NCBI RefSeq assembly: GCF_047496725.1
Contig: NC_132971.1
Coordinates: 3,770,501-3,834,500, forward strand
Reading direction: 5' to 3'
Source: Anoplolepis gracilipes
Lineage: Eukaryota > Arthropoda > Insecta > Hymenoptera > Formicidae
Length of the DNA: 64,000 bases
Numbering within the stretch: the first letter of the stretch is position 1; every line of letters starts with the position of its first letter. Below the pieces are notes generated by a model. That model ran no database searches. It was not told the DNA's origin and saw nothing but the letters and a program-made list of their open reading frames with translations. Below, one piece after another: positions 38,701-52,558 of this stretch. A program made the translations under genes and the position numbers.

Positions 38701-40750
38701 GGTGGCTTTTCAAAGCCCGGGAGGACCAACGTCCTTCGATTTGTCTCCGAGTCGTGCACATTTCGTTCTACGCTCTCTTGACCATAACGTCGTGCGGATT
38801 CCCATACACGAACATGGTCACATGCGTCCGTCATAGCTGGTTTAGGATCACCTCCATCACCGCAACCACAAAGAGCCATGGATATATAAAGAAGACCTGT
38901 AAAAAATTTAGCCACTTAAAATTTCACACAGACCTATTCTTCGTATTTTTATTCTTCCGTGCACATTTCTTCTGTTTCTCTTTACACGCATGTGTGTGCA
39001 CAAAAATCATTTATTTAATATGCAAGATATTCTAAAACCTTTCTTTTTCAGTATAAGTTTCTTAATCAATAAAGAGTCATTTTTTTCTTCAGCAATATTT
39101 TAGACAATTTTTCTATACAAAAAAAATATAATAATTTCCACTTTTATATATTTTTATAATAGTTTTTATATATCTAAGATTAATATACTATAAATATAAT
39201 ATATATCTAGATAAGATGACAGTAAAGTTTATTGAAAAGACAAATAAGTTAGATTTTCCTATATGTAATATACATGGAAAATCTATTTTATTTTAATTTA
39301 AAGTACCTATATATAATTATAAAAATAAGTAATGCTAAACATTCTAGTAAAAATTGTCCACTTAAAATATTGTTAAGAAAAAAATTGTCTTTTTCTTTCT
39401 TCAAAAACTTTAGTCAAAAATTTATAAAATAATAATATAAATAATTATATTTATAAAAAATAATGGAAGCTTTAAAATATCCTCTATAATAGATGATAAT
39501 ATATATATTCGACTTAAAAGTTTAGAATAATTTTTATTAGAGAATTAGAAGAGTATAAATTGATAATAAAGACGAGCAATTTGTAAAAAGTTTAATAGTT
39601 CTGGAACATGTCTCTGTACAGAAATCCTCAAGTTACACAAAGGTCTCCAAGATGATTTCGACCATGCCTGATGTGTATTCGTCTCTATCAAGCTTCATCG
39701 AAAAACTAGGGTAGCTGATAAATGTGCGATAAATAAAGGGTGACTTGTCCAGCGATTTTTGGACATCGATCAACTTCGCATAGATATCTGTTCGACATAT
39801 CGTGTCGGCTTACTCGATGCATCGACGTGGAGCTAATCGGTACAGCGGAAATAACAGATCTGTCTAAACGGCGAGACGGTGTCCATTTTTCGTTAAAAAA
39901 ATGGCTGAAAAGTTTGTCTTTTTTTCCACAGAATTCTGTGACTGTCTACATTTACCAATATTGCGACTGTCTTTCAAAATCAAACTGAAAGTTTGAAATA
40001 TGTTAAAAATAAAACTATAAAAGTAATAAGCAAATAAAAGCTGCAAAAAGGTAAACAAAATGCAAAACAGTATTTGATTAGGAAATTGATACGTGAAATT
40101 ATTTCGAGCTATAATTAAATCAAATTAATTTCTAATTCCTGATTGTAATAGACTCAGGTAATTGTTATTACTTGCTATTGTTATTACGTATATATTATAT
40201 TACAATTACTTTTGCGACTAAAATACAATGAATAGATAATGCATAGTAATGTATAATAATAAATAGTTATGTTAAGTACTCGAGAGTCAATTCTCTCTTT
40301 CTCTCTCACTCGCACGCACGCACACAAAATCGTGAGAAATAATGTATATTATACAAATTATTATTAAAACGTAATATATGTAATATGTAATATTTTATAT
40401 ATGACATTTATATATTATAAATATACCAGAAATAATATATATATATATATATATATATGAGACATAGAAACATACACAAAATAGATAACAATATATAAAA
40501 AATTTATAGAATTAAACCGAATTAAAACGGTACAGAGCAATTTTTATAGAATTTTCTAGAACCGAATTGCAACCGAATACAACTGTAATAAATCTAACAT
40601 AAATATGATTGAACAAATTGCTTACTCTTCACATTCACGACGAGTTGGATATAATTGCGTTGCGGTCACGTTAAAGTTTACAAGTCGCGGTCGCAACTTT
40701 TATTCCAAGATGCGAGTCTTCCCTTCGTTCAATATGCACAATAGCAACAA
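35761..40750. other. No supported gene; AT-rich with a GC-richer island at 36.8-37.85 kb
   Basis: The island at 36.8-37.85 kb carries overlapping frames of 60-99 codons on both strands, none with recognisable domains or splice borders that link them. The plus-strand ATG frame 36824-37114 (96 aa, Arg-rich) is the best-looking but unsupported. A minus-strand 87-codon frame at 38616-38879 is preceded by an acceptor-like TTTTTTACAG. From 39.0 to 40.6 kb the sequence is AT-rich and featureless. Confidence 0.45.
36948..36967. repeat. 20-bp perfect GC-rich palindrome
   Basis: AACTTGGCGGCCGCCAAGTT is its own reverse complement. It lies in a GC-richer island with no gene established around it. Confidence 0.9.
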
Positions 40751-40811
40751 AAAAGAAAGAGAAAAGAGAGAGAGAGAGAAAGAGAAAGAGAGAGAGAGAG
40801 AGAGAGGAGAG
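40751..40811. repeat. (GA)n tract
   Basis: Interrupted GA repeat immediately upstream of an initiator-like site at 40853. GAGA-type sequences are common near insect promoters, but a simple microsatellite is equally possible. Confidence 0.85.
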
Positions 40812-40852
40812 ATAAACTCGAGATTCCATACGTGAAGTAACCGAGTAGCCAC

Positions 40853-40858
40853 TCAGTT
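40853..40858 (+). promoter_or_regulatory. Initiator-like TCAGTT after a GA tract
   Basis: TCAGTT matches the arthropod initiator core and sits about 40 bases after a GA tract, at the start of a GC-richer island (40.85-41.45 kb). No TATA box or downstream element was found, and no exon could be assigned downstream, so the call is weak. Confidence 0.2.
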
Positions 40859-41519
40859 TTAGCGCGAATGAACACTCGTGCACGCCGACTCAATTGCGAG
40901 GGTGGTGAAAACTACTCGCCGAGGGTGTTGTGCGAGGATAGGTGTTCGAGTTACGCTGGCAGCGGTGAAGAGGACCGTTGGTTTCATCCACAGTTGCGGT
41001 TACGACAACCGAGTCGTGGTTCACGCGAAAAAAGAAGAGAGAGAACAGAAGAGAGAACAGCAGCAAAGAGAGCGCACGCACTTCAAGCTCTCGGTAATTG
41101 CCACCGTGTTTATAATTGTTGCACTCTCTCTTCTTTCGCCCCTTTGTGAGAAACGACTCTCGGGGTGTTCTATAGCAATAGCTCCCTCTTATCGTCGTCC
41201 TCCGCCACTCCGCCGGGCCTCTTTCAACGACGTGTTCAGTGCAAGATATGAAGCGAGGCGACGAATTAGTCCGCGGCTACAGTAAGCGGTGGTCTATGTA
41301 TCCACGTTTCTCTACGGGGTGGTTTAACGCCAACGAAAAAGTCCCCCGAGGGAGAAACATCCGCCTGCATTTTATTCCCTTCTTGCAGTATTTCGTGCCT
41401 CTCAAGATGCTGCACGCTATTTCTTACGTTTCTACGAACGCTGAACGTATCGTGAAAATTAATGTCGCTGGTAGTGTTGCGATTTATTTATGGTATTCGT
41501 TTCTTACTTTCAAGTATTC

Positions 41520-41520
<1 letters not shown>

Positions 41521-41569
<49 letters not shown>
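41521..41569. repeat. (AT)n microsatellite
   Basis: Nearly perfect AT dinucleotide run. Confidence 0.9.
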
Positions 41570-41570
<1 letters not shown>

Positions 41571-42404
41571 TTATTGCCGATACATATACTTAGTATTGCG
41601 ATACTATAAAATGATCAAAAAACACAAATTATCAAAATTCTTTGCAAGTTTTAAAAAATTCATATTTGAAATTAAAAATTTTATCAATAATCTACATATA
41701 CATATATGAAATGTGTATAATATAATATAAAAGAGGTATTCCAAAATTATAATGAAGTATCTATTTATTTAATAAATTTATTTCGAGATGAATAAAATCG
41801 TGCTCATTATAAGAAAATATGGAGATCAATAGAGATATAAATAAGTAAAGATTATAATAAATAGTTGGACAGAAAAAGCGCGAGAAAAGAGATAAGTAAA
41901 CATTTCATAGCGCTCATCTCGGATCGTCTAAAATTAACGACACTCCGCGGAATTTGCGATGCGCGCTACGCAAATTTATCTGTCTCGACGCGCACGACGC
42001 AGTGAGTTATATCAAGATTTATAACGGCGTCGTGTCGTCGGGGGATTTTCGAAGACGTCGGACGTCGACACTTATTTATTCGACGAGGCCGCGCGAGAAA
42101 AAAAAAAAGGCGACGACGCCGCCACTCACTTCGAGTTTCCTGTTCCGTCGCGATTCGATCACATCGGCCCACGTCGGAACCGGCCGCAGGAACCACTTAT
42201 ATTCGTGTTTATTACATCGAGATGTGACGTCATTTCCTGAGGGAAGGAGGACGGAATAACCTCATCATCGTATCCCACAGATGCAGCGGTAGCGGCGACG
42301 GCAGCGATGGTTCTCCCCCTTTTGAATAGAGCCGAATGGATCCGCGCATCGGTTCTCTTCCTCTCTTCGTCTTCCGCCGCTTCCTCATCTCGCCATCATC
42401 CCTA

Positions 42405-42407
<3 letters not shown>

Positions 42408-42464
<57 letters not shown>
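42408..42464. repeat. (CT)n microsatellite
   Basis: About 28 uninterrupted CT units. It creates poly Ser-Leu and Arg-Glu frames on the two strands, which are artefacts. Confidence 0.95.
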
Positions 42465-42468
<4 letters not shown>

Positions 42469-45400
42469 CTATGCTACCCGCAAAGCCGTCTATCCTCCGC
42501 TTTATGCGCGGCTTCGAGAATTTGCTTGGAAAGTCTCGATACCGTCTACCTTTGACTCGAGGAGAAGAGCAGGGCGTATACTCGAAAAGCAGGGGGTCGA
42601 AGGGCAAAAGCCGATGTCACCCCGAACGAAAAACGCCAGACTGACTTCCGTCGAATGGGGAAATGTACAGGGAGGAACACGAAAGGTGGAACCGCAGATG
42701 GCGGGCTGCGAATTCGTCGCTCGATTCGCACTTTGCATAAGAACGACCGACGTACCGCCTCACCTCAGTTTTCTCTCACTTCCTTCCGCTTTTATATCGT
42801 AACTTTTTCTTACTTTTATTTTGACTGAACTGAAACGTCTTTCTCGAAACGTTCGATAACTTCCACCATTTGGTGAGAGAAGAACATTGTCAAAGTATAT
42901 GACATATTATACAAGATATATTTATCTGTCTGATATCTAGATTAAAAATAGTATTTTGCTTTCGATAAAGATTATATATACGTGTTTTTATTTAAAATAT
43001 TATCTAATATATCCTGATAGAGATTATTATATGAATTGTAATTAGGCTTTACATACATTTTTATTTAATTAATGAGATGACAAACATGTAATAATTTATT
43101 GTACAGAAATATTCCGCTCCTTCCTTTCGAGATCCTTTGCAAAACGCTAAGTCTAATACAAACTTCCCTGAAATTCAGAAACTCTAGATTATGTGTCGAT
43201 CAATATCTTCCCACAGTATAACGTCAGAGACTCTCACGGTTAAATCTTAAAGGCGACTTCTTTATAGGATACAGTAGCGGGCGTGAAATGACGCACCGTG
43301 TGGTTTCGATAATCTGCCGCTTCGCGGATCTCGATGCGATTCCGTCTTCTTCTTTCAGATGTAAATACATTTCCACTGCCAGGAGAGATCGAATCGCGCG
43401 GACTCGTAAAAAGGAAAATAGTAAAGTCGTTCTATCATCATTTCATCTCACGATGTACGATGTATCCGGCTATATTTGCTCATCGTATGCATTCACTTTT
43501 CAGAATTACCTATCGTGTGTACCTGGCAAGGATCAGCAAGGACAATCGCGGACAAGAATCTCTTCCCAAAATAAGGTTTTCCGCAGACGCGCGCACACAT
43601 GCGCATCATCCACACATGCAGGTGGTTCACTAAACTGATAATTAGATAATCTCCCGGCGTCTAGCGAGCATAAAGATCTCTCGCGCATACGAGGATCTCG
43701 GTAGACCGCTCATTCTCAAATTAGGCGACCGCTTACGACCTTCCGCGCACGAGAATCCCACAAAAGGATCTAGGGATAAAGCCCGGCTAAATCATGGTCT
43801 TCATTTCACTTCCGGGGTAACCAACTTGCGCACTTGTGTAATGGCTTCTCATATAACAACCTCACCAGACCCGCAAACATTGCGCCATAGGGACTTAGTA
43901 TAATTTTCGCCTAAGACGCGGCTAGGTGTAAAGCTATCCGAGTACACGTTGGCGGTCATAGCATATTCGCATAATAGTGGCTGCGGTAACAATAGTTGAG
44001 TGAGATTGTTGCATGAGATGGGTTTGAAACTAAAATTTAACTTTAACATGCAACAATATCACATAAATAGTTATATAAATCCTCCTTTTACATATTCGAG
44101 TCTTTCACACATATAAAATTTAAGATTATATAGGTTTCATGATATACAAATATATAAATCGAATTTATGAATTATATCAAGCTATTTTTTGTCATTTCTA
44201 AAAATTTGTTATCCTCGAAACAAAAATGATGAAACTCTCTTCCATGTCACGAAGCTAGATTCTAGCTCACTTCCGTTTACTCGTTTACTTCACTTTTAAT
44301 ATAGTTCTCTCTGTTCTTCAACTCTCTCTTAGTTGCCACCAAAGTATCGCAGTTACTTTCACGGCCAATTACTATACTTCCTATGGGACCGAGGGAGATT
44401 TTAACTTCCATCACACCGAGATTCACTTCAGAGACCGTCATCGTTCCCGCCCGGTATTCGACTTCTGGACCCGACGACGATAATGCTATTTAACGTGCTA
44501 TATACCGGCGCGAGTGCAAAGTGTCGTACCATTACAGAGCGTGGCGGACGTGCCGCTCCATTAAGCAACATACGTTCCGCGTTTCACGTATACGGCGCGA
44601 TGGAATAGACAAGAGCGAAGTCGTCGGGGGTTTACAGGGGATCGCGGGGAAAATCGGGATGGTTGGCGGCTACGGCAACATTTGGCGAACTACGCCTTTA
44701 ATTAAACCGAAAGAGCGACATGTATTGTCATTGCACGCGGCGCGACGGCGGCATTGCATTGTATTGTATTGTGCACAAGCCACACTAGTGTCGGCCAGTT
44801 ATACCAGTTATATACTGCGAGAGCGAACGTGCTACGTGCTCTCGCGTAGAAATTCGCGCACATTCCGTTTCATTCGCGGGCGAGACACGGTCCGCGTGTT
44901 GCTGCAGAAACCGACAGGCAAAACCGACGGACGTAACGAGATCTTCCGCTCGGATTGCACGAGAGGCAAAGACGAGACGGCTGTCGTTCGTCGGCGCCTA
45001 TTATGCCATTTCTCTCTCTCTTTCTCTCTCTATTGTTCTCCATTTTCCCTCGACCGTAACATCCGTTTCCTCTATCGAGTCCTTTCGTCTCGAATCCGCG
45101 GCCTTGGTGTCGCGCTTTGCGCTATTAATTGACAGTCGTCGGTTTAATCGCTGCTTAATTACTTCGCAACTAGATAGAAGCGTCTAATTATCAGACCTCC
45201 TGTCCTGTCGGATATCCTTCATATCATTTAGATGAGGTGGTGATGCCTCGCTGCAAGAGTTAAGTATAGAGTTTGCTGTCCGTTGGTATATGTGCGGACG
45301 TGAAATTAACACGGTGACAGTAATTTGGTGCGGATAACGCAAAAGAGGCTAACACGTTTGTGATGTGCCTGCAGTAAAGTAGACGTTCTGACAGATTCAG

Positions 45401-46372
45401 TAGAAGAGTTAAGTGCAAGGAAGCGTACTAGTTTAGAAGCTCATACATAAATATATTAACATTTTGACCACAGCAAATCGGATTCTCCTTTACTAGAGAG
45501 ACTCTTTTAGTTTTTAAATTTTATAAATCTCGTCCAGGAAATCTTTCCGAATTATAATTTCAAAGATATTAAAAAAATTATTAAAATCTCTTAAAGAGAA
45601 AATTTTATAAAAGAAAAGATCAATTTTAACTTCAAGTTGATAAACATGTCATTAAAATGAAAAAGTTTTACGTCATGTATTTGTAGTTTGATCTGTATGC
45701 GATCATTTCATCTTTATGTACACTGACACAGAAATAAAAGCCTAGCGTAACTAAATGCGACGAGATTACATTTTTCGGGAGAATAATTGCTTCTGCAAAT
45801 AACATTTCGCTTTTCGCGCAATGCAGCGCACGCGCGCGCACGGACGTCCGGTTCCAGCGATACCATCGATATTAGCGAGGGGGTGCGAGAGACATCATCA
45901 GCGGCAGCGGGCCGTGTCAATCGTCACGTGTGACTAGCCGCGAGACTCATTTCCGTGCACAAATGGCAATGAAAATTGAGCTGGCAGAAATTACACGGAT
46001 ATTACACACCGATGCGAAGCCAAACGGCGCGGCAAGGCACGGACTCGACCGTTCTCGCGAATCTCGAAAATATGATTTTTATGAACGGTCGAGTTTACGA
46101 AGAAATTATGTGGGGAAAACTCGTTTGTGACCCGCGTCCCGACCCGTTGAGTCGGCATTTTCGCATCCTTCCTCTCGCTCCTCCCTGAGACGGTTGGCCT
46201 CGTCATTAGGACTTTACAACCTCGACGTGAACTCTCATAGGGGGCAGGTTCAGGTCGGCCGAAACGTGCCGGGAATCGCAACTTTTTCTCGACATCTGTT
46301 GGGAGGAGATGAAGGGATGCGCGCACGAATTTAAAACGTCCATACTTTCGCGAGGAAATGCAAGGCGCGATT

Positions 46373-46375
46373 TTA

Positions 46376-46428
<53 letters not shown>
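46373..46428. repeat. (AT)n microsatellite
   Basis: AT dinucleotide run with one GTG interruption near its left end. Confidence 0.9.
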
Positions 46429-46430
<2 letters not shown>

Positions 46431-48497
46431 TTCTCGCACTAAACGAGTAAACGAAATCGTGCCGAGCGAATAAATTTCCGAGGCTCTAATCACGTTGCCG
46501 CTCAAACGCGCGTACAAATGAGCAAATTACCATCCGGCAGATTACTACTTGGAAACTTTTCTCTCCGACACACGTTTAACTCAACGGTTTTGCAACCAAT
46601 CGGATTTTACGCGGCTAATCATGGATTTTAGTTTCACCGACGAGACTTTAGATGCAAAACAAGCGTACGTTCGCTTTTCAGCAGCGATCAAGTCAGTTTC
46701 GATTATTATGTGTAGATTTTGATGATATAATTACACCACCGAGAAATATAATATAATAAATTGCATCTCCCGGTAAATTGCACAAAAGAACAATCTTCGA
46801 TATCGCGAAATTAAATGCAAAGTTAAACGCGAGAAAAAACGGGTCTTCTCGCAATGACCAATCAGAACGCTCGCAATTTGATTATGCTAATGCGTCGCGA
46901 CGCGACGAACTTGCCGTCCGTTCGCAATTTTGCAAGATCAACGTTATCTTCTAATAATCGTCGTTAACTTCTTAATAGCGCGACCGATTATCCGCGAGAA
47001 ATGAACTCACCAACGTGGCGAGCGACATCGTAATACAATTTAATCTCATCCTGAGAGCGACATTCGTCCCTTACGTCCTTATCCGTTGAACTCTTTCTTG
47101 CTGGAAAATAGTTCACCGGTGATAGAATGAATTTCCTTTACTCTGGTTCGAGCTTGACAATAGAAAGGATGCTCTTCGCGTCGTAATTTTCGCTCGTAAG
47201 GTCGCACTTGAGGATTTTAGCGCGTAGATTAAACGGAGGTCCGACGATGAGATATTTTAAATTCTGAATTTTTATACCTATGCGTTTTCATTACGCGCGC
47301 CTATTAAAAATTCAAGGAAATTGTTTATTAATCCTTTTGACGCGCGCCACGTTCTTACTCAGCGCTTTTAATCTCCATTTTAATAAAGAAAGTAGTAATT
47401 AACGTTGCTAGAATCCACACCGCTTGATAGTTCCTCCTGCAAGCCGCAATAAAACGGACAAAATTCGCGGCAGCTGTATGAGATACATATGAGGAGAGCA
47501 TAGTCGTAAAAGAGTAATTTGCGCAAAATGTAAAGTAGGATGTAAAGACTATGTGTCGACTCACTTAAAACATTTTTCACTGTATATTAATAACTTTATA
47601 TTCTTTTTTATAGGCATGCATAAAATTATTTCAAACATGAAAACTTGTTTCTTGCGAAGTTTTTGCGACTCATAAAATTAGCCATCTTTTTTTTTTTTTT
47701 TTTTTTGAAAATTATGAATATTACCTCTTTTCTATGTTCTATTCTGTTTTCTTACATATAATATATTCTATTTTATTAAAATAAATACTTTTTAACTCGT
47801 TTAAATATTCAATCTCGCACTCGCGTAAAAAAATAAAAGACGTAATTCATTTGAATTTGAATGTGATGAGTGTAAAGTGGACATGAAGCATCCTCTCCAT
47901 CCCTTGCTAATCTTCGTTATGAAAAATGGCATCCTATTACGAGGATTAATGCTAGCCGCGGATTCGAGGCTCGAGTGGAAATTGAATTCTCGATAGCCTC
48001 GATAGATATCGCGCGACGAAGCTGTCTAAATCTGTCCGCTGTTTGTACATTATGTGCGTTCATATGAGGGTAGGTGGTCCGACGATCCATTTGAGATATT
48101 TTCTCCCCACACAACATCACATTCGTGGCTCGTTTGCAGATATTTTTCCGATCTGTTTATATACTTGAAATGATTCAATTTCTGTTGAGAATGAAAATAT
48201 ATACACTATTAATGTCACGAGAAAATTTTTGCAAAAGAATTAAAGTCACGAATATGTCGCATTCGCACGAGAGGATGCAGAAACGGCAGAAATGCAAATA
48301 TTTAAAAAGTGAAGATGATGTTCGGCATATTTACAATACATGTAAACTTTGACGATTGCGGTATCTAAGATACCCGAGACAGCATCGCAACATTTCATCA
48401 GTGTCAATATTGAATGATATGCGTTTGCCTATCAATGAAAAGGGTTTACTTTTCACTTTTGCGGCAGAAGACTCAATTACAGAAAAACGACTGCTTT

Positions 48498-48776
48498 AGT
48501 GAAATTTTGTTTTTTTTTTTTTTTATTTTCAACATCAATATTCTCACGTTTATAGATCCTAGAGAATTTCGATAGGTTGAATTTATGTTGGAATCGAGCT
48601 TCTAATTTGCATCTCAAATAGGTAATAAACGAATAATTTTCCATTTAGAGGTTTAAAAGAGGAACTTTCGGTAAAATTATACATTAAATAGTTTCAAAAA
48701 GAGTTAACTGGTTAAAGATATCAAAGTAAATATTAGATTAAAAATTGAGATTAAAAGAGAAAAATTTTGACTGGGA
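48498..48776 (+). repeat. Dispersed repeat, copy A
   Basis: First of four related stretches of about 280 bp. The shared core is CTCACGTTTATAGAT, then a CTAGAGAATTTCGATAG-like block, then an AACTTTCGGTAAAATTATA-like block, and a terminal GAGATTAAAAGAGAAAAATTT. It has no coding capacity, so it is likely a non-autonomous mobile element. Boundaries are approximate. Confidence 0.65.
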
Positions 48777-50544
48777 TATTTTATATCATCCTTATATGTA
48801 ACGCGAGCAACGCAAATTCCATCCTTCCTATTTACGCGCGAAGAATATCGTAGGTCATTTCACGAGTATGTGTCCGCAATAAATTGCAATAAATCCCTCC
48901 CTCGCGTCGACCACGAGTGTCGTAAATCGTTGTAATCGTAGCTCAGAATCATTACCGCGTCGACAGTTCTCAGTAATCGATCGCGCGGACGGCAAACTTT
49001 TGGTTCCGCTCGTTCGTAAACCCAAAGATAGTATTTCTCGCATTTCGCGAAACTAGGTCGACCGATACCACTATGTTCGCGCGATTTGTATTTTCAAAGA
49101 GGACATAGAGCCACCGATTGTAATCTCCGTTTACATTTCCGCGTTTTTAGAATGTGGTCCAAAGTCACATAAACACTGCACTGAATATTTACAATCGTAG
49201 AAAAATATTCGATACAGACCCTATTAGAGTTTTATCAGCTCTTTTTGTACCTATAATTGTAAATATGTAAAGTAGAAGCATGTGCGAATCGCAAACATAT
49301 TATTAAAGTTCACGAATTTATTTATTTTTTATTATTCATGCAAATCGCAAAACCGTCTAATTGCAATAAAATTCAAGTATACACAAATAAACTTTCTGCC
49401 ATCATTATATATATACTATTTCACGGGCATAATTAATAGTTCACTTAAATTTATGCAATTTATAGCTTTGTTACCAAGACTAATTATAATTTAATAATTT
49501 AACTTATAGCTTACTTACTAATAATTTTACCATAACTCTACTCTAACTCTACAGTATATGTAGTAAAACAAACTAAAACTTATTATTAACGTTACCCGAG
49601 ATAGGAAAGATGCGGTCGGTGTGTGCATAGTCTGCCTGTAAGCCTATCACAATTTCGTATGAACTATCTTCCATAGCGTTTTGCATTTACAACAGATTTC
49701 GTTAAAACTGGAGTAATGCATTCTTGCCGGGAGCTAGGTGTTCCTCGTATTCCGAGGCGAAGAAATCTGCACTTCGCACGTTGTTCGCGGGATCCCGTTG
49801 ATGATCTTGTTACTGCGCTTATGGCACAGATGCCACCCCGAAGTATCGCGCGAAGTAAAATCCACTCGGTGAATACAGTGCAATCTAGACGTACTTTCGT
49901 ACTTAATCCTCTGTCGCATTCTAATATAATCTGTTCCAATTTAAGTTATTTTACCTGTGAAACATTGTGACTCTTCCAACAGTTAACCTTTAACCTTTAT
50001 ATATAATGATCGGATATTTTTAAATCAACGGAAAACATAACGTTAAAAAAAGTATATCAATAAAGAAAGATCAATTATTTCTTTTTATGTATAAACAATA
50101 AATTATAAATAGTTATTAAATAGAAATAAAATTTGCAAAGCATATATGTTACATTCTATTGGGCAACATAATTCTCACGAGACCTGTACAAATTGCCAAT
50201 CGCGGTCTTGAACACCATTCTGAATATTTTTCCTAGCGCTAATCACGTGTATCAAATTCCACAGTATGCAATTTACGTTGACAAAAGGTGAGATTGTTAT
50301 CCCACGACGAAGAAAAAATTCTTTACAGCGCGCAAGGTGTTGAATAACGTACGCGCGCTATTACCTAGAGGACTTGTAACTCGACACGATCAGTAAACGC
50401 CGTCGCCAACACTCGCGACAACATACGTGATCCCGTATGTAACCATAGGTCTCATTGATCGACCACTAGTTGTTCGATATTGCGGTGTATAATGAATGTT
50501 GCGTCAACGAATGCTCCCATTTTGCATTTTGCAACATGCAGGCT
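48777..50544. other. No supported gene
   Basis: AT-rich except for small GC-richer patches at 48.8-49.1 and 49.68-49.93 kb. The latter has overlapping frames on both strands (61-91 codons) without recognisable domains. Confidence 0.45.
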
Positions 50545-50820
50545 CGAATCGAGATTTTGTTTCTATTTTCAATCTTGATTTTCTTACGTTTATAAATTCT
50601 AGAGAGTTTCGATAAGTTTAGCTTATATAAAAATTGAGCTCCTTTATACGTCAAAGGACATTAAATAAAAGTTTTTCGTTTAGAGATTCAAAAGAAGAGC
50701 TTTTGACAAAATTATAGATCGTACAAAAAGTATTATCGTAAAAAGGTAACTTTTTGCTCAAAATAACAAAATAGGTGTTCAAATGAAAATTGACATCAAA
50801 AATAGGAAAAAAATTGCGAC
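50545..50820 (+). repeat. Dispersed repeat, copy B
   Basis: Same order of blocks as copy A: CTTACGTTTATAAATTCTAG, GAGTTTCGATAAG, TTATATAAAAATTGAG, and CTTTTGACAAAATTATAGAT, ending near ATTGCGACAG. Same orientation as copy A, two kilobases away. Boundaries are approximate. Confidence 0.65.
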
Positions 50821-51149
50821 AGATATAGTTAAAAAGAATAGCTAATTTTTTATTTTTTGAAGAAATAAATTGACTTCAAGAGAATACGCGAATAGTCTTA
50901 CTGTTACTGTACCGGCACACCATATGTCATGGGATTTCTTTAATCGCGCAAGAATACAATGTCTCACATTGTGTAAGGAATGATAAATGTGAATGTTCAT
51001 CTATCTTACGATTCTGTTTCTATATATTCTATTTTCTGCATGTTATACTTATTAATTCAACAGCACTAAATTAAATATAAGGTTATATAACTCATTTTGG
51101 GGAATATATCAGACTCATTATTTAAAAGAAAATTTAAAAAAATTTGTAC

Positions 51150-51152
<3 letters not shown>

Positions 51153-51208
<56 letters not shown>

Positions 51209-51217
51209 AGGGAGGGG
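51153..51217. repeat. (GA)n microsatellite
   Basis: About 25 GA units followed by three to four GGGA units. Confidence 0.95.
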
Positions 51218-52265
51218 AGCGTTAACATGTATTGTGTTAAAGCGAAAGTTGCTGATTGTGAGTTGGAAATTATCATTTCTGAATCATATAGTGTTACAAT
51301 GTAAAGGAAAAGACGCCTTATAGAATTAGAGGCCTCACTAAACATTATCTGCATATATTGTGCTTCAGCAATGTTGCATACATCCTCGCAAAGTGTTATT
51401 TGCATAACAATAGACAGCAGGAATACTGGTTGAGTTATAAAATATGATGTTATTGTTTTATGTTTTTATTGATAAATTAAAAGTTAAATTATGTGCTTAT
51501 TGTAAGTATGATTTCTGTCTAAATATCGACGTCATCTTCTACTATAACATATATTGCGAAATGACCTATACTTTCACATTCGAGAGTCATTCGCAGCATC
51601 ACGCGAAGCGCGCATTAAAGCCACTCGGAACAATCGCATTATTGTCGAGCATTACATGTCGGATATTCGAGACCTCCATGTGTCGGGATCTTTTAAACTC
51701 ACGCTTCCGCTTCTCTTCTCTCCTCAGTTATTCTATAGTCAAGTACTCAAGAGGAAGAGAATTAGAAAAAGACAGATTTATTGCGTTACTTGGAAGAATC
51801 TTCTCGAACAAGAAAGAATATAGATGAAGAGTATAAATATATATGAAACAAAATTATAAAATATACTTGAGATAAAAGGGAGAAAAAGAGAAAGTATAAT
51901 AAGAGATAGCATAAATAATATATATCCTGAATGAAAAGAAAAATAAATAAATCAATAAATAAAAAATAGAAATTCCAAGTTATATTAGCTAATATATTTT
52001 CACACCTAATAAAAATTCAGTCATACATTCGACATTAATCAATATTTGTCAGTATCTTATTTATAAAAAAAAAATATGTCGCAAAAATCGTAAAATCAAG
52101 TTGACAAGATTATAATTAAATCAGGCCAATCTGTACGACTGTAATTTTTGCAAGTTGTATTTTTCAGTGATTTTTAGCAGTAGCTGACAAATATCGTTAG
52201 TAGAACATGAAACGTCATTAACAGAACACGTAACGAAGTATTGCTGTTCATTAAAAAGATTATTC

Positions 52266-52558
52266 TCAAGTTAAAATTTTTTTTCTATTTTTTTAATCTC
52301 AACGTTCAATTAAATATCGATACTTTGTAAGCAAAGGTCACTCTCTTTCGAAATTATTTAATCCACAGTTTTGTCGAAAGTTTTTCTTTTAAACATGTAA
52401 ATAGAAAACTTTTCGTTTACTGCCTTTGAGGTGCAAAGTAAGAGCTTTTCCTCTCTTTCTCACTCAATTCCTATATAAATTAAATCTATCAAATTCTAGA
52501 GGGAATTTATAAACGTGAGAAAATTGAAGTTGAAAATAAAAGTGAAATTTCGACACGG
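52266..52558 (-). repeat. Dispersed repeat, copy C (inverted)
   Basis: The reverse complement shows the same blocks as copies A and B: CTCACGTTTATAAATTC, TTTAATTTATATAGGAATTG, CTTTCGACAAAACTGTGGAT and a terminal GTTGAGATTAAAAA. It lies 1.4 kb from copy B in opposite orientation. Boundaries are approximate. Confidence 0.65.

Larger units (their letters stand above)
40859..48497. other. No supported gene; alternating GC-richer islands and AT-rich DNA
   Basis: GC-richer islands lie at about 40.85-41.45, 41.93-42.85, 43.1-45.4 and 45.7-47.3 kb. The longest frame, 203 codons at 44521-45132 (+), begins with GTG rather than ATG, lacks domains and ends in a CT-rich stretch. The frame at 41239-41709 (+) runs through an AT microsatellite. 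Neither has splice support. Regulatory islands or very diverged exons cannot be excluded. Confidence 0.45.

Noticed and set aside
41239..41709. 156-codon plus-strand frame
   Set aside because: It starts with GTG and a large part is Tyr-Ile repeats encoded by an AT microsatellite.
44521..45132. 203-codon plus-strand open frame
   Set aside because: It begins with GTG, has no ATG until the middle, no recognisable domain, and lies in GC-rich DNA where stop codons are rare.
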